In this document: positions 12,525-25,200 of the stretch, piece by piece
Layout of the letters: each line of letters begins with the position of its first letter
Numbering within the stretch: the stretch's first letter is position 1
NCBI GenBank assembly: GCA_025024175.1
Contig: QCXZ01000064.1
Coordinates: 18,166,001-18,230,000 of the forward strand
Source: Rhyzopertha dominica
Lineage: Eukaryota; Arthropoda; Insecta; Coleoptera; Bostrichidae
Direction of reading: 5' to 3'
DNA length: 64,000 bases
The notes under the pieces: model-generated
What the model was told of the DNA's origin: nothing
The model's input: the letters and a program-made list of their open reading frames with translations, nothing else
Database searches by the model: none
Position numbers and translations under genes: made by a program

Positions 12525-15305
12525 GTGAGCGGAATAAATTGTGCCCATATTAACGTACGCTCGCTGCCTAATAAAGTTCGAGAGTTGGGGGAGTGCGTTC
12601 AGCTACACGGACTTGATATACTTGCGATTACTGAGACTTGGTTGACCGATGTGATTTTGGATAATGATATAGGCATTCCTGGTTATGTGTGCGTTCGTTC
12701 GGATAGATCTGGCAGAGGTGGAGGTGTGGCATTTTATGTTAGGGCAAATATTGCATTTACTCTAATTAATACAACAGAGTTTTCTGATATTGAGCAATTG
12801 TGGATTAAGGTACAAATTGGTAAACTGTCATATGCATTTGGTGTAGTGTACAATCCTCATCGTCGATATTATTCTCACTTCTTGAACTTGTTGGAAACCA
12901 CATTTTCTAGAATTTTGCCTGTTCATAATGATATCTTTTGTTTTGGAGACTTTAACATAGATTATTTGGATATTAGCAGCAGACCTACCACGGAATTAAT
13001 AGAATTACTTGATAGATTTTCTCTCACTCAAATAGTTCATCAGCCTACTCGCATAGCTGACAATATGTCATTTAGTCTAATAGACTTAATTATTACTTCA
13101 AGGGAAAGCATTGTCAAGGATGTGAGAGTAGAGGGTCTGCATGGTTTGACTGATCATGAGTTAATACGTTGCTCAATATGGGTACAAAAACCCAATTCAG
13201 ATCCGTATATTGTCAGGTATCGTTCTTTCAAACACTTCGTTTACGTAGATTTTGATTCACATCTAAGGTCGTTACCATGGCGTAATATATATGATATGGA
13301 GAGCGTGGATGAGATGGTGGCATTTTTAAATGACAATTTGAAAACGTTGCTAGATATCCATGCTCCTTTTATAACATCTAAAATTTCAAAACCTTATGCT
13401 CCGTGGTTAACTAATTTTATAAAGGATATGATTGTGATGCGTGATAAAAGTCTGGCAAGATTTAAAAGAAGTGGGCGTAGGGAACATTGGAATGAGTATA
13501 AGCAACTTAGGAATACAATTAACACAGCTGTAAAGACGGAGAAGCGTGCCTATTTTAATCAAGGTAATGTACAGAATGTGTGGTCTAACCTTCAAAAGCT
13601 TAATATTAAGGGTGGCAAGAGTATGGATTTGCCAGCACATCTGGCAGATGCTGATAAAATAAATAATTTTTTTCTTGATTCATTGCCTACATTTGATGAT
13701 GACAATCGTGATTTAATTAATATGTACACAACTTCTCTTAAAAAACCATTCCTGTCCAAGTTTTCTTTTAAAAAGATTGATGAAATAGATGTTCTTAGAG
13801 CTATTGAAGCTATTAAGACCAATGCAACCGGTTTTGATGGAATTAATATATCTACTATTAAATTGTGCGTTCCTTTTTTGCTTCCAGTAATCACACACAT
13901 CGTTAATACCTGCATAGTTAGCTCCACATTTCCCTCCTGCTGGAAGAGGGCATGTATCTTGCCAGTACCTAAAATTAACAGTCCAAAACAGTTTAAAGAT
14001 TTGAGGCCTATAAGTATTTTACCAACTTTATCGAAGATTTTGGAACGGGTAATGGAAGGGCAGGTGCGGAGGTATGTTGAGGAGCAGCAGATAGTTTCTT
14101 GTTTTCAGTCAGGTTTCCGACCTGGATTTAGTTGTGTGACTGCTCTCTCAAAATTGACAAGTGATGTTATTATGGCGCAGGATCAAAACAAAATAACCGC
14201 TTTGGTATTGTTGGACTACTCTAGAGCTTTTGACACTATTGATCACGAGGTTCTTAAGGGTGTGCTGCATTATGTAGGTTTTGGGGAGAATGCCGTGTCT
14301 CTACTAATGAGCTACGTCACTAATCGTTATCAGGCTGTAAAAGTGTCTGATCATGTATCATCTTTCAGGCAAATAAAGTCGGGTGTGCCTCAGGGATCGA
14401 TTTTGGGCCCGCTTTTGTTTATAATTTATACGTCGACTCTTCCTAGCGCCCTGAAGTACTGTAAAGCACAGTTCTATGCAGATGACTCTCAAATATATTA
14501 TTCTTTCAAAGTGAATGAACAGGCTCTAGCTCTTAAAAAAATAAACGAGGATCTGGAGAGATTACGTGATATGTCTGATCGACACTCGCTTTGTTTAAAT
14601 CCTAATAAATCTGTGGTAATGTTATTCGGTGGAAGAGTCAATAAAGACAAACTAACTAACTTTGAAATACAAATTTCTGATTCTAGGCTGAATGTATCTG
14701 ATGTATCTAAAAGCCTCGGTCTTTATATTGACTCTACATTTCGCTTTAGAACTCACATTTCAAAGTGTTTGCAGAGCGCTTATTGTAGCCTTAAAAAAAT
14801 TTGTCACAATCGCCATCTTTTAAATGTTAGAACGAAGAGCATTCTTTGTAATAGCTTAGTACTATCTAAGCTAGACTTCTGCGACGTGATCTACGCACCT
14901 TGTTTGAATTCTTTAGATAAAAAGCGTATACAAAAATTGCAAAATTCTTGTATACGTTTGATTTTTGGCGTTGGGAGGCGGTGTAGTGTGAAGGGAAGAT
15001 TGAGAGAGTTGGGGTGGCTAGACATGAGTCGCAGGCGGGATTTCCATGCGGCCTGTTTCTTTCACAAGGTCATTAAAAGTCAGGTTCCTCGTTACTTGTA
15101 TAATGATATAACTTTCCGGACGGACATACATAATCTCGGTTTGAGACACAGGGGATTGATTACTATACCTGCTCACTCTACTGAATTTGCAAAACGTTCA
15201 TTTATGTATAATGTAGCAAAAACTTACAATAACATCCCTGAGTGTCTCAAAGTGCTTAGTTGTTCCGGATTTAAGCGGAGTTTAAGACGGGTCTTATTGC
15301 AGTAG
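12525..15305 (+). CDS. LINE ORF2 polyprotein: AP endonuclease plus reverse transcriptase
   Basis: A 926-codon open frame. Residues 1-225 form an exonuclease-endonuclease-phosphatase nuclease: HINVRSL (Asn), ITETWL (Glu), GRGGGVAFYVR, GDFNID (Asp/Asn), SLIDLI, and the terminal LTDHEL with the catalytic Asp-His. Residues about 470-680 form the reverse transcriptase: LRPISILPTLSKILER, GFRPGFS, LLDYSRAFDTIDHE (motif A Asp), SGVPQGSILGPLLF (motif B) and YADD (motif C). All catalytic residues I can place are present. A C-terminal region with the usual LINE thumb-like pattern follows. The frame opens after TGA at 12519, and codon 1 here is GTG; the first in-frame ATG is at 13065, residue 181, beyond most of the nuclease. 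Translation must therefore start at a non-AUG codon or by re-initiation or another recoding step, or the ATG has been lost. Confidence 0.88.
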   Translation: MSGINCAHINVRSLPNKVRELGECVQLHGLDILAITETWLTDVILDNDIGIPGYVCVRSDRSGRGGGVAFYVRANIAFTLINTTEFSDIEQLWIKVQIGKLSYAFGVVYNPHRRYYSHFLNLLETTFSRILPVHNDIFCFGDFNIDYLDISSRPTTELIELLDRFSLTQIVHQPTRIADNMSFSLIDLIITSRESIVKDVRVEGLHGLTDHELIRCSIWVQKPNSDPYIVRYRSFKHFVYVDFDSHLRSLPWRNIYDMESVDEMVAFLNDNLKTLLDIHAPFITSKISKPYAPWLTNFIKDMIVMRDKSLARFKRSGRREHWNEYKQLRNTINTAVKTEKRAYFNQGNVQNVWSNLQKLNIKGGKSMDLPAHLADADKINNFFLDSLPTFDDDNRDLINMYTTSLKKPFLSKFSFKKIDEIDVLRAIEAIKTNATGFDGINISTIKLCVPFLLPVITHIVNTCIVSSTFPSCWKRACILPVPKINSPKQFKDLRPISILPTLSKILERVMEGQVRRYVEEQQIVSCFQSGFRPGFSCVTALSKLTSDVIMAQDQNKITALVLLDYSRAFDTIDHEVLKGVLHYVGFGENAVSLLMSYVTNRYQAVKVSDHVSSFRQIKSGVPQGSILGPLLFIIYTSTLPSALKYCKAQFYADDSQIYYSFKVNEQALALKKINEDLERLRDMSDRHSLCLNPNKSVVMLFGGRVNKDKLTNFEIQISDSRLNVSDVSKSLGLYIDSTFRFRTHISKCLQSAYCSLKKICHNRHLLNVRTKSILCNSLVLSKLDFCDVIYAPCLNSLDKKRIQKLQNSCIRLIFGVGRRCSVKGRLRELGWLDMSRRRDFHAACFFHKVIKSQVPRYLYNDITFRTDIHNLGLRHRGLITIPAHSTEFAKRSFMYNVAKTYNNIPECLKVLSCSGFKRSLRRVLLQ

Positions 15306-15428
15306 TAATGATGCGGGTCTGTGGTGGAATGCACTTTCATCATTGGGTTATCTTGAATTTGATATATTATGATGGGGTGGCGGAAGCGTGTGACGTGGGC
15401 ATGATTGAAGCTATATATGTCTGATAGG

Positions 15429-15432
<4 letters not shown>

Positions 15433-15484
<52 letters not shown>

Positions 15485-15499
15485 TGTGTGAGTGTGTGA
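15433..15499. repeat. (GT)n microsatellite in the LINE 3' UTR
   Basis: A run of about 22 GT units (15434-15477) followed by an imperfect GT stretch. It lies between the ORF2 stop and the AATAAA of the element. It may have expanded after insertion; comparison with other copies would tell. Confidence 0.9.
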
Positions 15500-15668
15500 A
15501 TTAGAGCGTGAGGTGTATGACTATCTAGTTTTAAGACTTTGGGGTTAAGTGGGAGAGCAGGCTGCTGCTGCTTCACGGTTGTGGCAGACTGAACTTCGCC
15601 CTAGAACAGTAATTGTTTACTTTAAAAACTTCATTATTCTTTGTTTTTCTTGCTGTTCAATAAAGGCA

Positions 15669-15670
<2 letters not shown>

Positions 15671-15702
<32 letters not shown>
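15671..15702 (+). repeat. (TTA)n tail marking the LINE 3' end
   Basis: About ten TTA units directly after AATAAAGGCAA. Simple-repeat 3' tails are usual for CR1/I-type LINEs, which lack poly(A). The sequence after it (ATTCAGTTG) is host intron. Confidence 0.8.
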
Positions 15703-18340
15703 TCAGTTGTTTTTTTTAATGAAATGCAGATGCAGCCACATTGATTCCCATAGTCCGATTCTTAGTGGAGGGCACATACTACTCAATAATATTTATTCTT
15801 CGTTCTATGTAGGAAGTAAGAGTATACAGCTGTGCTGTAGGTATATTAATAATATACAGCTTAAAAGGCGCAGAATACTATGACATTGGTTATAAAGGCT
15901 AACGCTAACACATTAGTTGCAAGTATTTAGCGTACCTTTGAAGATAGTGAGTCGGTTCCAGAACGAGACATTTCAGAAAAGAAGGTACTAAAANGTCATT
16001 TCATCGATCGATGTTAGTATATACTATGGTTGCTTAATAATGAGTTCATCCTAACAGAAAAGTACGCTTAAACTTTCTACTGGCATGTAGCAAATTTCGA
16101 CTGTAATACCAATGGTCTTTTTTTACTGTCTTTCAATTGTACTATGAAGCTTTTGTTAACAGTTGGATTCAGCAGTGATGTATCACTGTTTCCCTTGCAA
16201 AGACTCATTGATAACTTTTAGCCAATGTAGATAAGTTTCATCTTCAACCTTTTAACCTTTAAACGTCAATGAATGCTTCTTTTCATTTGCCCTCTGCGTT
16301 CCAAAACACTGCAATGTAGCCCACATTTAACATCTTTTATTTTTCATTCAATACGCTAATGGTTAGCCTGTTTCTTTTGTGATATTTATTCCTCAAGTAT
16401 TTTAATTAGCGCTAATTGGTGTTTTCTTATTACTTTGCAGTAGAACGCGCAGGTTTATTCAAAGATAGCTGTGGTAAACATATAATAATTATTGTCTAGA
16501 CATCCATATTTTCTGTTTTACAGCTCAGAGTTAGTTAAGCAAAAAACGTACATTCGTGTTTATGTTGTAGAAGCGGAAAGTTAGATCCATTCTAATTTTT
16601 CGAGGGATGTATCTAATATGCAGCAGTTCCGACTTGAAGGCGTCGCTCTGTGCCAATATTTATATTCAAAATACAAATGTCGCCGTTCGCCGGCGGAGAC
16701 AAATAAAATCCGCAAACGTTCTGTAAGAAAACATAAATCCCAGTGAGCTTATACATACATTTTCATAACTTCTCATGAATTTACAATCAAATGAAAATTC
16801 GGAATAAGTGGTTTTCTGTCTGAGATGCGGTGTAGCGGAATTTTACACATGTGCATGTAACATGCAATTTTATGTACTTCGGGGATGCCCGCGAGATATA
16901 TTCGCCGGCATCGATTTTGTCTTGACTGGGTTAAGGCGAGTAAGAGAAAGCATATTTGCTTTTGACGAAACGAATCACTTCGGGTAGCAGTGGAAATGTG
17001 ATAGAACAGTTCTTGAACTGAAATATCTCTTACGAGAAAGGTTCCGGCGTGGGTTATAGTTATTGAGAGGGTGAAGAGAAATGTGAAAATGTTTCTGTTC
17101 TATATGTAGTTTGTAAATAGGCCAGTTTTTATGGCATCTGGTTTCTTTCTTGCGTAGTTCAGATCGAATTACCCCACGTTTATGATCCGGTCTATTTTTG
17201 GGCAGTATACCTATTTTGAACCTACAGATGATATTGTTCTGCAAGGCTACCTAAAGTTTCCCTGCGGTAAACTGCATTTTTTTTGCATATCAGAATTTGA
17301 GTTCCTTTAACTAGAAACACAGAGTTGCATAATTCTCTGTACATGTTGATCCGCATTTAACTACTACCTGGGTATCAGTTGTACTGAAGCCGCAGTTTCC
17401 ATTAAGGTATCATTTTTATAACTCTATTGTGTAACTAAAGCAAAGTCGTTTAAAAGCTTTCCAAAAAATGTCGTAGGGTAAACTCGAGGATAAACTTAAG
17501 CAAGTCAAAGGTCCGCCACTGCTAAAGAAGTTTTATACCATGTATTTATTTAACCTTCGATAAAACAAAAAAGAAAATTCAAGATTAAATTCTTTCAATA
17601 ATTTTTTAGCCTGTTACTTTACTGCAGAGTAGAATTTTAATTTAGTAGTGATCCTGAAAAACTGACCTGTATTCCAATAAATTCTCAATACTCTGATTCA
17701 TTCCAATTCAGAGTAGGATACGAGTAAAATATAGTATTCATTCAGGACACTGACTGGGAAAGCATTATCTATAAAAGGAATTTGTCTACCACCGACAACT
17801 ACACACGACCTTTTGTGGAAACTCCTTCGAAAAAATATATAAAGGTATAAGTAATTGGAAAGACCGCTATTCCTGCTAAACGGAATATTCAAACTTAGCG
17901 TTCCTTTGAAATACGTTTTATACAGAAGGTTTTTTGTTTTATCTTTTTTTTTTGTTAAAAACAACTTTAGACTATCTCGTACTTACTATAAATGATAAAA
18001 CTGCGAGTTCTAATTGAAGTTAAATCTATTAAATGGTATATTTCCAAGAATGGTGCCTAAATAGCAAACAGTTTAATATATCTAATTAAGAACTTTAAAC
18101 AAAAACTATGTTTATTTATTAAGTATATAAATTGGTCTCAATACTGGAATGTGGTGAGTGAAAATGAATGATATTTACCTAAATGCAACAAGCTGCATGT
18201 ACATAAATGATTATGTTAGACAAGTCCTAAACGGCTGTAGAATAAATTTGTTCTTTTGTTCTTGACCGATGATATAGTAGTCAAAATGCATTTTACCGAA
18301 AACATCTTCTAGAGAACCCTAACCAGAAACACACTGTGTA
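15703..18340. other. Intronic sequence without recognised genes
   Basis: Nothing codes here. A GC-richer block at about 16620-16930 contains GCCGTTCGCCGGCGGAG and CTTCGGGGATGCCCGCGAG, unlike its AT-rich flanks. No open frame of note or transposon signature was recognised in it; it could be a conserved regulatory element or an old insertion. Confidence 0.4.
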
Positions 18341-19250
18341 TACAGGGTGTCCGCAAAATGCGTTCGGAAACTGTGAGGGGTGATTGTACATCAAAAAAAC
18401 AACGCTTGAAAATTACGTAACGAAAATTCGAAATCTTATCTTTTTTTGTAGTTAGAGCTGATAAAAAGTAAATTTTTAAAAAACAATTCTATTCAATGGA
18501 TTAACTTGCTTATTTAGCATGTTTAACTGGTGATCACAACATCCCCTATGCCAAAATATTTGGTACTGTTCGTAGGCGGCTAGGCGGGTAGGCTTGTTTA
18601 AAAATATATTTATTTCTAAAGGAAGGACGATATATATTCGAACAGTTCAAATGGAAAGAAGAATGATTGAGAGAGTTGAGGTAGTTACAGGTGGTAGTCT
18701 TAAAAAAACTTGTAGTCTCGGGCAAGTAGTCTACCCTAACACTGCTTGAAAAATTCTCCAAGAAAAGCTTCTTTACCATTTTTACATTCAGAAAGTACAT
18801 GAAGTTGATCGTCAATCGAGGTTGGATATGTGGAACCGCATTCTGCAAAATATCAACAAGACCATCGATTAATCAATAAAATTATGTTTACCAATTAAGC
18901 TGGATTGACGTATGATGGAAGTACAGGTCTTCATAATATGCATCATTGGGACTGAAAATCCACATCAGACTATAGAAAATGACACCAGTTTTATAGGGCT
19001 TCCACTTTTTTTATTAAAAGACTAAATTGCATATGTGGTTTTTACAAGACAGCGCCCCACTTTATTTTAGTTTGCCAGTTCGCAGACACTTTTCCGACGG
19101 AACGGTTATATTCTTTCGGCACCGCATTCGCAGAATATGAATCCGATTGCATTTTTTAGGTTACAAACTATTGTCTATGAAAATGACATACACAATCTTC
19201 GACAAAGAGGTTTCCGAACATATTTCTCAAGGCACTGTATATACACCAGT
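18341..19250 (+). mobile_element. Decayed mariner-superfamily DNA transposon
   Basis: The left end TACAGGGTGTCCGCAAAATG (18341-18360) is the usual start of this transposon class. At about 19038-19180 a broken frame reads WFLQDSAPLYFSLPVRRHF, matching the second catalytic-Asp region of these DDE/D transposases (normally WFQQDGAPxH with ALPVRxxL), then FLGYK where FLWGYLK is expected. Upstream at about 18935-18960 HNMHHWD recalls the HNxxYW motif of the same family. Stops and frameshifts are many, so there is no active transposase. I could not find the right terminal repeat, so the 3' limit is approximate. Confidence 0.6.
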
Positions 19251-19259
19251 GTCAATTTA

Positions 19260-22200
19260 GAAAAGTAACTTTGCAATCTCAAGTCAATATAGGTAACGCC
19301 TAGATATTTTTGTGAAAATTAAGAATAATTAAAGAATATCAGTTCAGTGCTAGATTAAAACAAAACATTTCGTTTGACAAATCTGCAGTGGCAAAGTTGT
19401 AGGAATAAGGGTAACGGTACTTTATGAAGATCATACAGCCGAATCAGATAATACACGTTTTATAAATTATCATTGTACCTGGTGCAACGTGGTATATCAT
19501 AAGAGCTTGCAAAATTTTATTTTTATTTGGAATACCTGCTTCTACGACGAACACATTACTGGTACCTTTGTTTAGCCCTTTCTTGTTATAGAACAGAATG
19601 GTTTCTTTTACCATGTATCAGATCCTCCTATAAGCTAAAGTCTTGAGTTTTTAAATTTTCGTGTTTTTATTGTAATAATAATAATAATAATTAGCTTTAC
19701 GTCATTTTATAAAGACAAGGACTGGAACACGTGGTATCTACACCAGAATTTTTTGATAACATTTTATTCGGTTTACCTCGTTCTTTACAACTACAACTAC
19801 AATCACAATCAAAAATATAGCTTTTCATCGCAGCACCACATACAACAACCGCTCTCGTTCTAAGCTAAAGCCCGCACTGTTAGGACATTTAGTGTTAGGT
19901 GGATTTTAGTTTTCGTTGCAGGCTAGACGCGAAGCATTTCAGGCACGGCACGCTCGTGATTTGCAGAATTTTATTAAAACCTGGCGGCTATCGACTGAAC
20001 AATTATTGCCGGACAGCCACGCCGCCGGTGTCCCTACGGAGAGGAAGATATCGTTGATATGCAGGAGCTGACTGCACACTGTCACAGCTGGCATGCAAAT
20101 GAACTAATCGATCACAATTAAACGTAGGGAAATTTAGCCGCAGGGGCATCGCGGAAATCTCTTAAGTAAGAACGATGTTTGCGTAAGAGAAAAACAGTCC
20201 TGAATACCGTTTTTAGTCGCCCATTCCTTCCCCTTGTACACACAAAAGGGCTGAAAGAGCCCTTTATCCAATAACGTATGGAGAGGCCTCTAGAGCATGC
20301 TTATTGTATTCCTACTGGTCGTACGGGTACACCTTTTTTGATTGTGATTACTGGAAAGCATCCCGAAAGTTTTAATATAACAACTTTTTAAAAAAGCTAA
20401 TGCTATTTACCACATTATCATTATATGCACTGGGATGGAATGTGTTTGCCATAATGTCTAGAACGTAAGTATAATAATTCCATATTTCAACGCCTCATTT
20501 CTTCTGTTTGCATTATAGCCTGCCAAGTGCAACTGTTCATCGATGCATACCTATTTTTTTGTGAAAACTAATTAATGAATACGCTAAGGAAATATCCGCT
20601 TTACAACATACTCCCAAGTCATAACTATCACATTTCGCATCTCTTATCTCCCAACTACCAGTTCAACTCACAAGGGGTGCGCAAAAATTACGTTTTCAGT
20701 TTTTGGGACAAGAAGCCTAAAGTCAAAATAGAAAAATGGTTTTCTATGGACATATTTTCAGAAATGCTTCTTAAGGCAGATAGGATCCTCTGAAGATTAA
20801 CATTCGATTATTTCAGCAACTGACTGCTATAAACTTACAAAAATGTGCTACTAAAATGATTCGTGCTATCAAAAATAGTGCACTTTAACTAGGAGATATG
20901 GGGGATATATTGTAACCAGTCCGTTTAGGGAGTAAAATTGTGCAATTGTGCAGCGTGGAGAACATATCACATATTATACATATTGTACATATTGATGGTT
21001 CGTGGTGGTTATTCTTCAAACGATACCTTAGCTCTTCGTTAAACGTATGCAAAGCACATAAATAATTTAAAAGGCATTTAAGTACAAAGTATCCGGTAAC
21101 CTGTCGCAAAAAATTATTCTTGGCTGCGACATACGAAATATTCATGACGACTTCCTTCCATCCAAATATGATTATTATGTAATTTGCAAACGCTGTTTAT
21201 CTTCAAACAAACAGAAGTTACCGATGAAGTTTGATTCTTCCCACGTATTTCGTAGCTACTCATAAAACAGTAGTCTTGATATAGACTGTACTTCATTGAG
21301 ATAATGATACACAATTCGCATCAAACTCCAGAAGTCTAAGCTGTGATATACTGCAAGGCTCAATACTCTCCTCTATTTTTACCAATGATTTTCCTAGTAT
21401 AATTACAGAACCCATAACTAATTTGCGAATCGCACGTCATAGGTTTTAAGAAACGAATCCATATTTATTATTCAGCACAAACTACTGCGTAGTATAAAAA
21501 TCATTAAGGCTGAATGTACTCGTATGAATAATATAAAGTGAAATATCTAAAAAATAAATATGATCAGTTCCTCATTATCCAATTATCATTCTATAATTTT
21601 ATCTCTTTAGACACAGCGATATTCCTAGCATATGCGGAAATAAAAAGGTCGTTAGTTTATCACTCCATAGACCTTTATAATGTATTCACGAGAACGTGCG
21701 GCAACTACCATAAGTGCAGTTCAAAAAAAAACAATAAATAGCCACCTTGCAAAAATGTCATATTTGGTATAAATGTCGTTTGTCTCATTTATATACATTT
21801 GTTATCTTTTCGATTTATTTTCACACCTGAATGTCTCATTGGAATAAAAATACATATTATTATTGTACTTTTTGAAGGATGAAACTTGTTGTAATGGTAT
21901 TAATGAAGGGGCTTTTCATGAATAGTTTCCAGTACCGAACAATTCTTTTAACCCTCTTTCCTGGAACCGTGAGACTTGAATTTGCACTGTATATTCACAA
22001 AATGGTACGATTACGTCTTTGTTTTGTAGATTCACTTAAAGGTGACTTGAATTTCCCCGTTTTTGATAAACGTTTCCACATGTTATTAGGCTGCAAGAAC
22101 ATGCACTTTTTATATCAGTATATAGTTCTTGGTGCAACCAGCTGCTTTGTCGGAGGCAGATGCTTTCATTTATTTACTTATTTAAGTAATTATACAAAAT

Positions 22201-25200
22201 AGTTTACAACAAACTGAAAATTAGTTTAAGATAGTTTGTCACAGGCTCTTAGTGGGCAAGAAACACTACTGCAATAGTAATAGCACTACTGTCAATGCTA
22301 ATGAACTAACGTTGTAATATGAAAGTTTTCACAACAGTTATACACCAATAATATAAATAAAGTAGAAATTTTAAAACAACACCCTAGCTTCACAGTTATA
22401 ATAGCATAGCTGCTGCGGCACCTTTTTGTCATTTTGGTCATTACTTGTACGGCTAACTCCTGCATTCCTCATCAATGTCCTGTGAAAGTTTTCTGGTAAG
22501 TAGGTAACCATGTCTACTCACAGTATTTTAAAGCATTTTTACATCACAATTAAGTTATACACCCTTTTACGAAGTGCAAGCCTAAAACACATGGAAATCA
22601 TACACTATGGTTGACATTAGTTTCGACAGTCATAATGTAGCTTTTATATGCATGTACGATTACAGTGTATGAAGTTTAACACACTCCTTATATAAGTTAG
22701 TACTCTTAAAAATTAAGTATCGTAAGAATTCCAGATAGGTTCCGTTTTTCCCTTGACGGCTTGATATCGTTTTTAACTTAATATAGCAGATAATGTTATT
22801 CATTACTGAACAACAGAAAAGCTCGTTTTAATTTCAATAATGCTTTTACTTAGATAGATGCAGATAGAGGCAGACTAAATAGTTTTTACTTTTAGATACT
22901 ATTACTATTATTTAAAAGCTGCATAAAATCTGAAGCGAATATTTTTTAAGCATCTGTTTAGTAGCTTAATGTTTTAATACAACACAAATCAGCTATCCTT
23001 CAATATAAATCGATATTACTCGCATTTCAACCTGTATTTGTAGTGCGGTATAAATAGTGCCGCAAAAAAGGGTTTCGTTTAAATGTTTTTCAATACTCCA
23101 TAGACGTGCATACATTGTTGCATACAAATTCAGTTTCTTTTAACTTATAAACCATCGTAAAGATAAAACACGAAATCTGCCATTTTTCTTAAAATGTTAT
23201 GAAGTATTATCCGTTTAAGCAGAGACATCACTTTTGTAGTCACGCAGTATATGACAATTTTGTTGATTGCTATACTGCAAATATAGCTAGATATATGATT
23301 TGTTAAACTATATGTAAAAAACACATCGCAATAATCTAAAAAGCTAAGCTGCCATCATCAGTAAGAGTTTAATAAAAGAATTGTAGAAATGTACAGCTGG
23401 ACTCAGCAAATTTTCAACCGAAGTGCACTTCCACTGAAAATACTCGCTTATTATCACACTAAGTTCTTATTTAATTTATCTACATGATTTGTGTTATTTT
23501 TTCCCATTAGTGAAGCTACTTACCGCTCGTTATAGTTTAAATCAAAAGTACTACAACCAAACCCTAACATAAGTAATTAATTTCACCTCTTTCTTACCCA
23601 TTACCCCTAAAACGTGCGCCATGAATTTTTAGCTTCATGTTAACGCCCCCGTATTATACCCTTACTCTTAGACGTCGTACAATTTTATGTAGGCTCTCAA
23701 GAACACTTCAACAGAGCTTTTACATCGGCTGCCCTGTTATTTAAATATCAACTGCGTTTTAAATATTCTTCTTTAAAGTTAATCGAAGTTTCTTAACGAG
23801 CTCCGACATTTCTCTATCCAATCAGCTAAGTGGGTGGGCAAGAGAAGTGAAAAACCTCAAAATGCTAATTACCATCGTTCGGTCTATTCTTTCATTAACC
23901 AAGCACGCCAATCCGAAGACAACCAAAAATTAAACATTGTGTGCCGCTAATGGATTTTCTTTCGGGAGACGCTTTTTTTGTCAGGGCTCGCGTGCCGTGA
24001 TGTCTTCAACGTAATTGCTCAAAACGGAATCCATCGCAACTATTTGATATCTAAAGAAGAGCAGCTCCAACTGATTTGTCTCACAGGCCATAAGGGGTCA
24101 TTGATCACTCATTATGATTTACGAATTTTAGTAGTTTCGGTATTATGAAAGCGATTGTTTAAGTAATTTGAATAATTTTACACCTTGCGCAAAATGCCGA
24201 ACTCGCTAATTATTAGAAAACCTTAATCTTTCGAGACTTTTAAAATGTACAAACAACTGAAAACAAGAAAAACTATTTGATACTATTCAAAAGCGTATAT
24301 GGTTCTGTAGATTGCAAAACGCACCGGATATATCTAGGTTCGTGAATGGTGTGCTTTGATCTAATTTTTGGTTGATGTTTAAATGCTACCGTTGTAAAGC
24401 TCTGTACAAAGCAAATCTAATAAGATTATTGTTGAACTCTGTATACCCTGTCATTTTTGGGGACACAAAACGTACGTCTTCTTTGACTGGCGACGATTGA
24501 ATAACGAATTATTAATAGCCATCATGCATCTAATTTCTGATGCTGTGCTATTCTACTACTCCTCGCTTTTAACAGCAATATCCTTAGACCTTTTTCTTAG
24601 TTATACCTGTATTGTGGTTCCTCATAATCAATGCCTATACATCTTCTGTATCATTTGTCTTCCTACCTTTGTTTTTCTAACAAGATAACTATGTGTGTTT
24701 ATTATAGTTAGAATTTTATGTATATTGTATATTTTGTATTATCGAAGACTTTTGTAAAAATATTTCATGGTATGAGTATCTACCATTAGAAAAAGATAAA
24801 TCAAGACCAATAATAACTCATAAATTTTATCAATAGATGCATATTTGCATCATGTATGCATATTTTGGAGACTTATGTCTTCCTTTCCAGGTATTGAATG
24901 ATAAATACCCTTTATATGAAAAGCTTTTTCTACATCGGTTCTGAATATATTAGATAATTGGAAACTCTTGCATCCGTTTAGTTACCTGCTTTTACTTGTC
25001 TGTTACAATGTACTCCCTATAAAGTGAACAAAGAACAAATCCAACCTACATGGTTCATGTTTGCGCATTGTTAATGCTAGCAGGATAGGGGAGAAAGTGA
25101 AATTTTGGTTATTGTCTACATCTTTGTAAAAAGGAAGCTAAGGCAGTGTTTTTATTTCTTATTTAGGTTTGTTAGTACCGTTTTCTTTCGCAATTCCCAA

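Larger units (their letters stand above)
11050..15702 (+). mobile_element. Non-LTR retrotransposon (LINE), near complete, APE-type, CR1/Jockey-like supergroup
   Basis: One element in sense orientation with the host gene. It has a short 5' UTR, ORF1 (11113-11796), a 0.7-kb spacer, ORF2 (12525-15305), a 3' UTR with a long GT microsatellite (15433-15499), AATAAA at 15659-15664 and a terminal (TTA)n tail (15671-15702). A simple-repeat tail instead of poly(A), an apurinic-type endonuclease fused N-terminally to the RT, and a coiled-coil ORF1 place it in the CR1/L2/Jockey/I assemblage; I cannot pick the clade by eye. Both frames are open over their whole length, which suggests recent insertion. The 5' boundary is approximate: I set it just upstream of ORF1 and could not find a target-site duplication to fix it. 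Confidence 0.85.

Noticed and set aside
13407..13927. Minus-strand frames of 60 to 111 codons
   Set aside because: Antisense shadows of LINE ORF2.
15367..15576. A histidine/threonine-rich open frame on the minus strand
   Set aside because: It is a translation of the GT microsatellite in the LINE 3' UTR.
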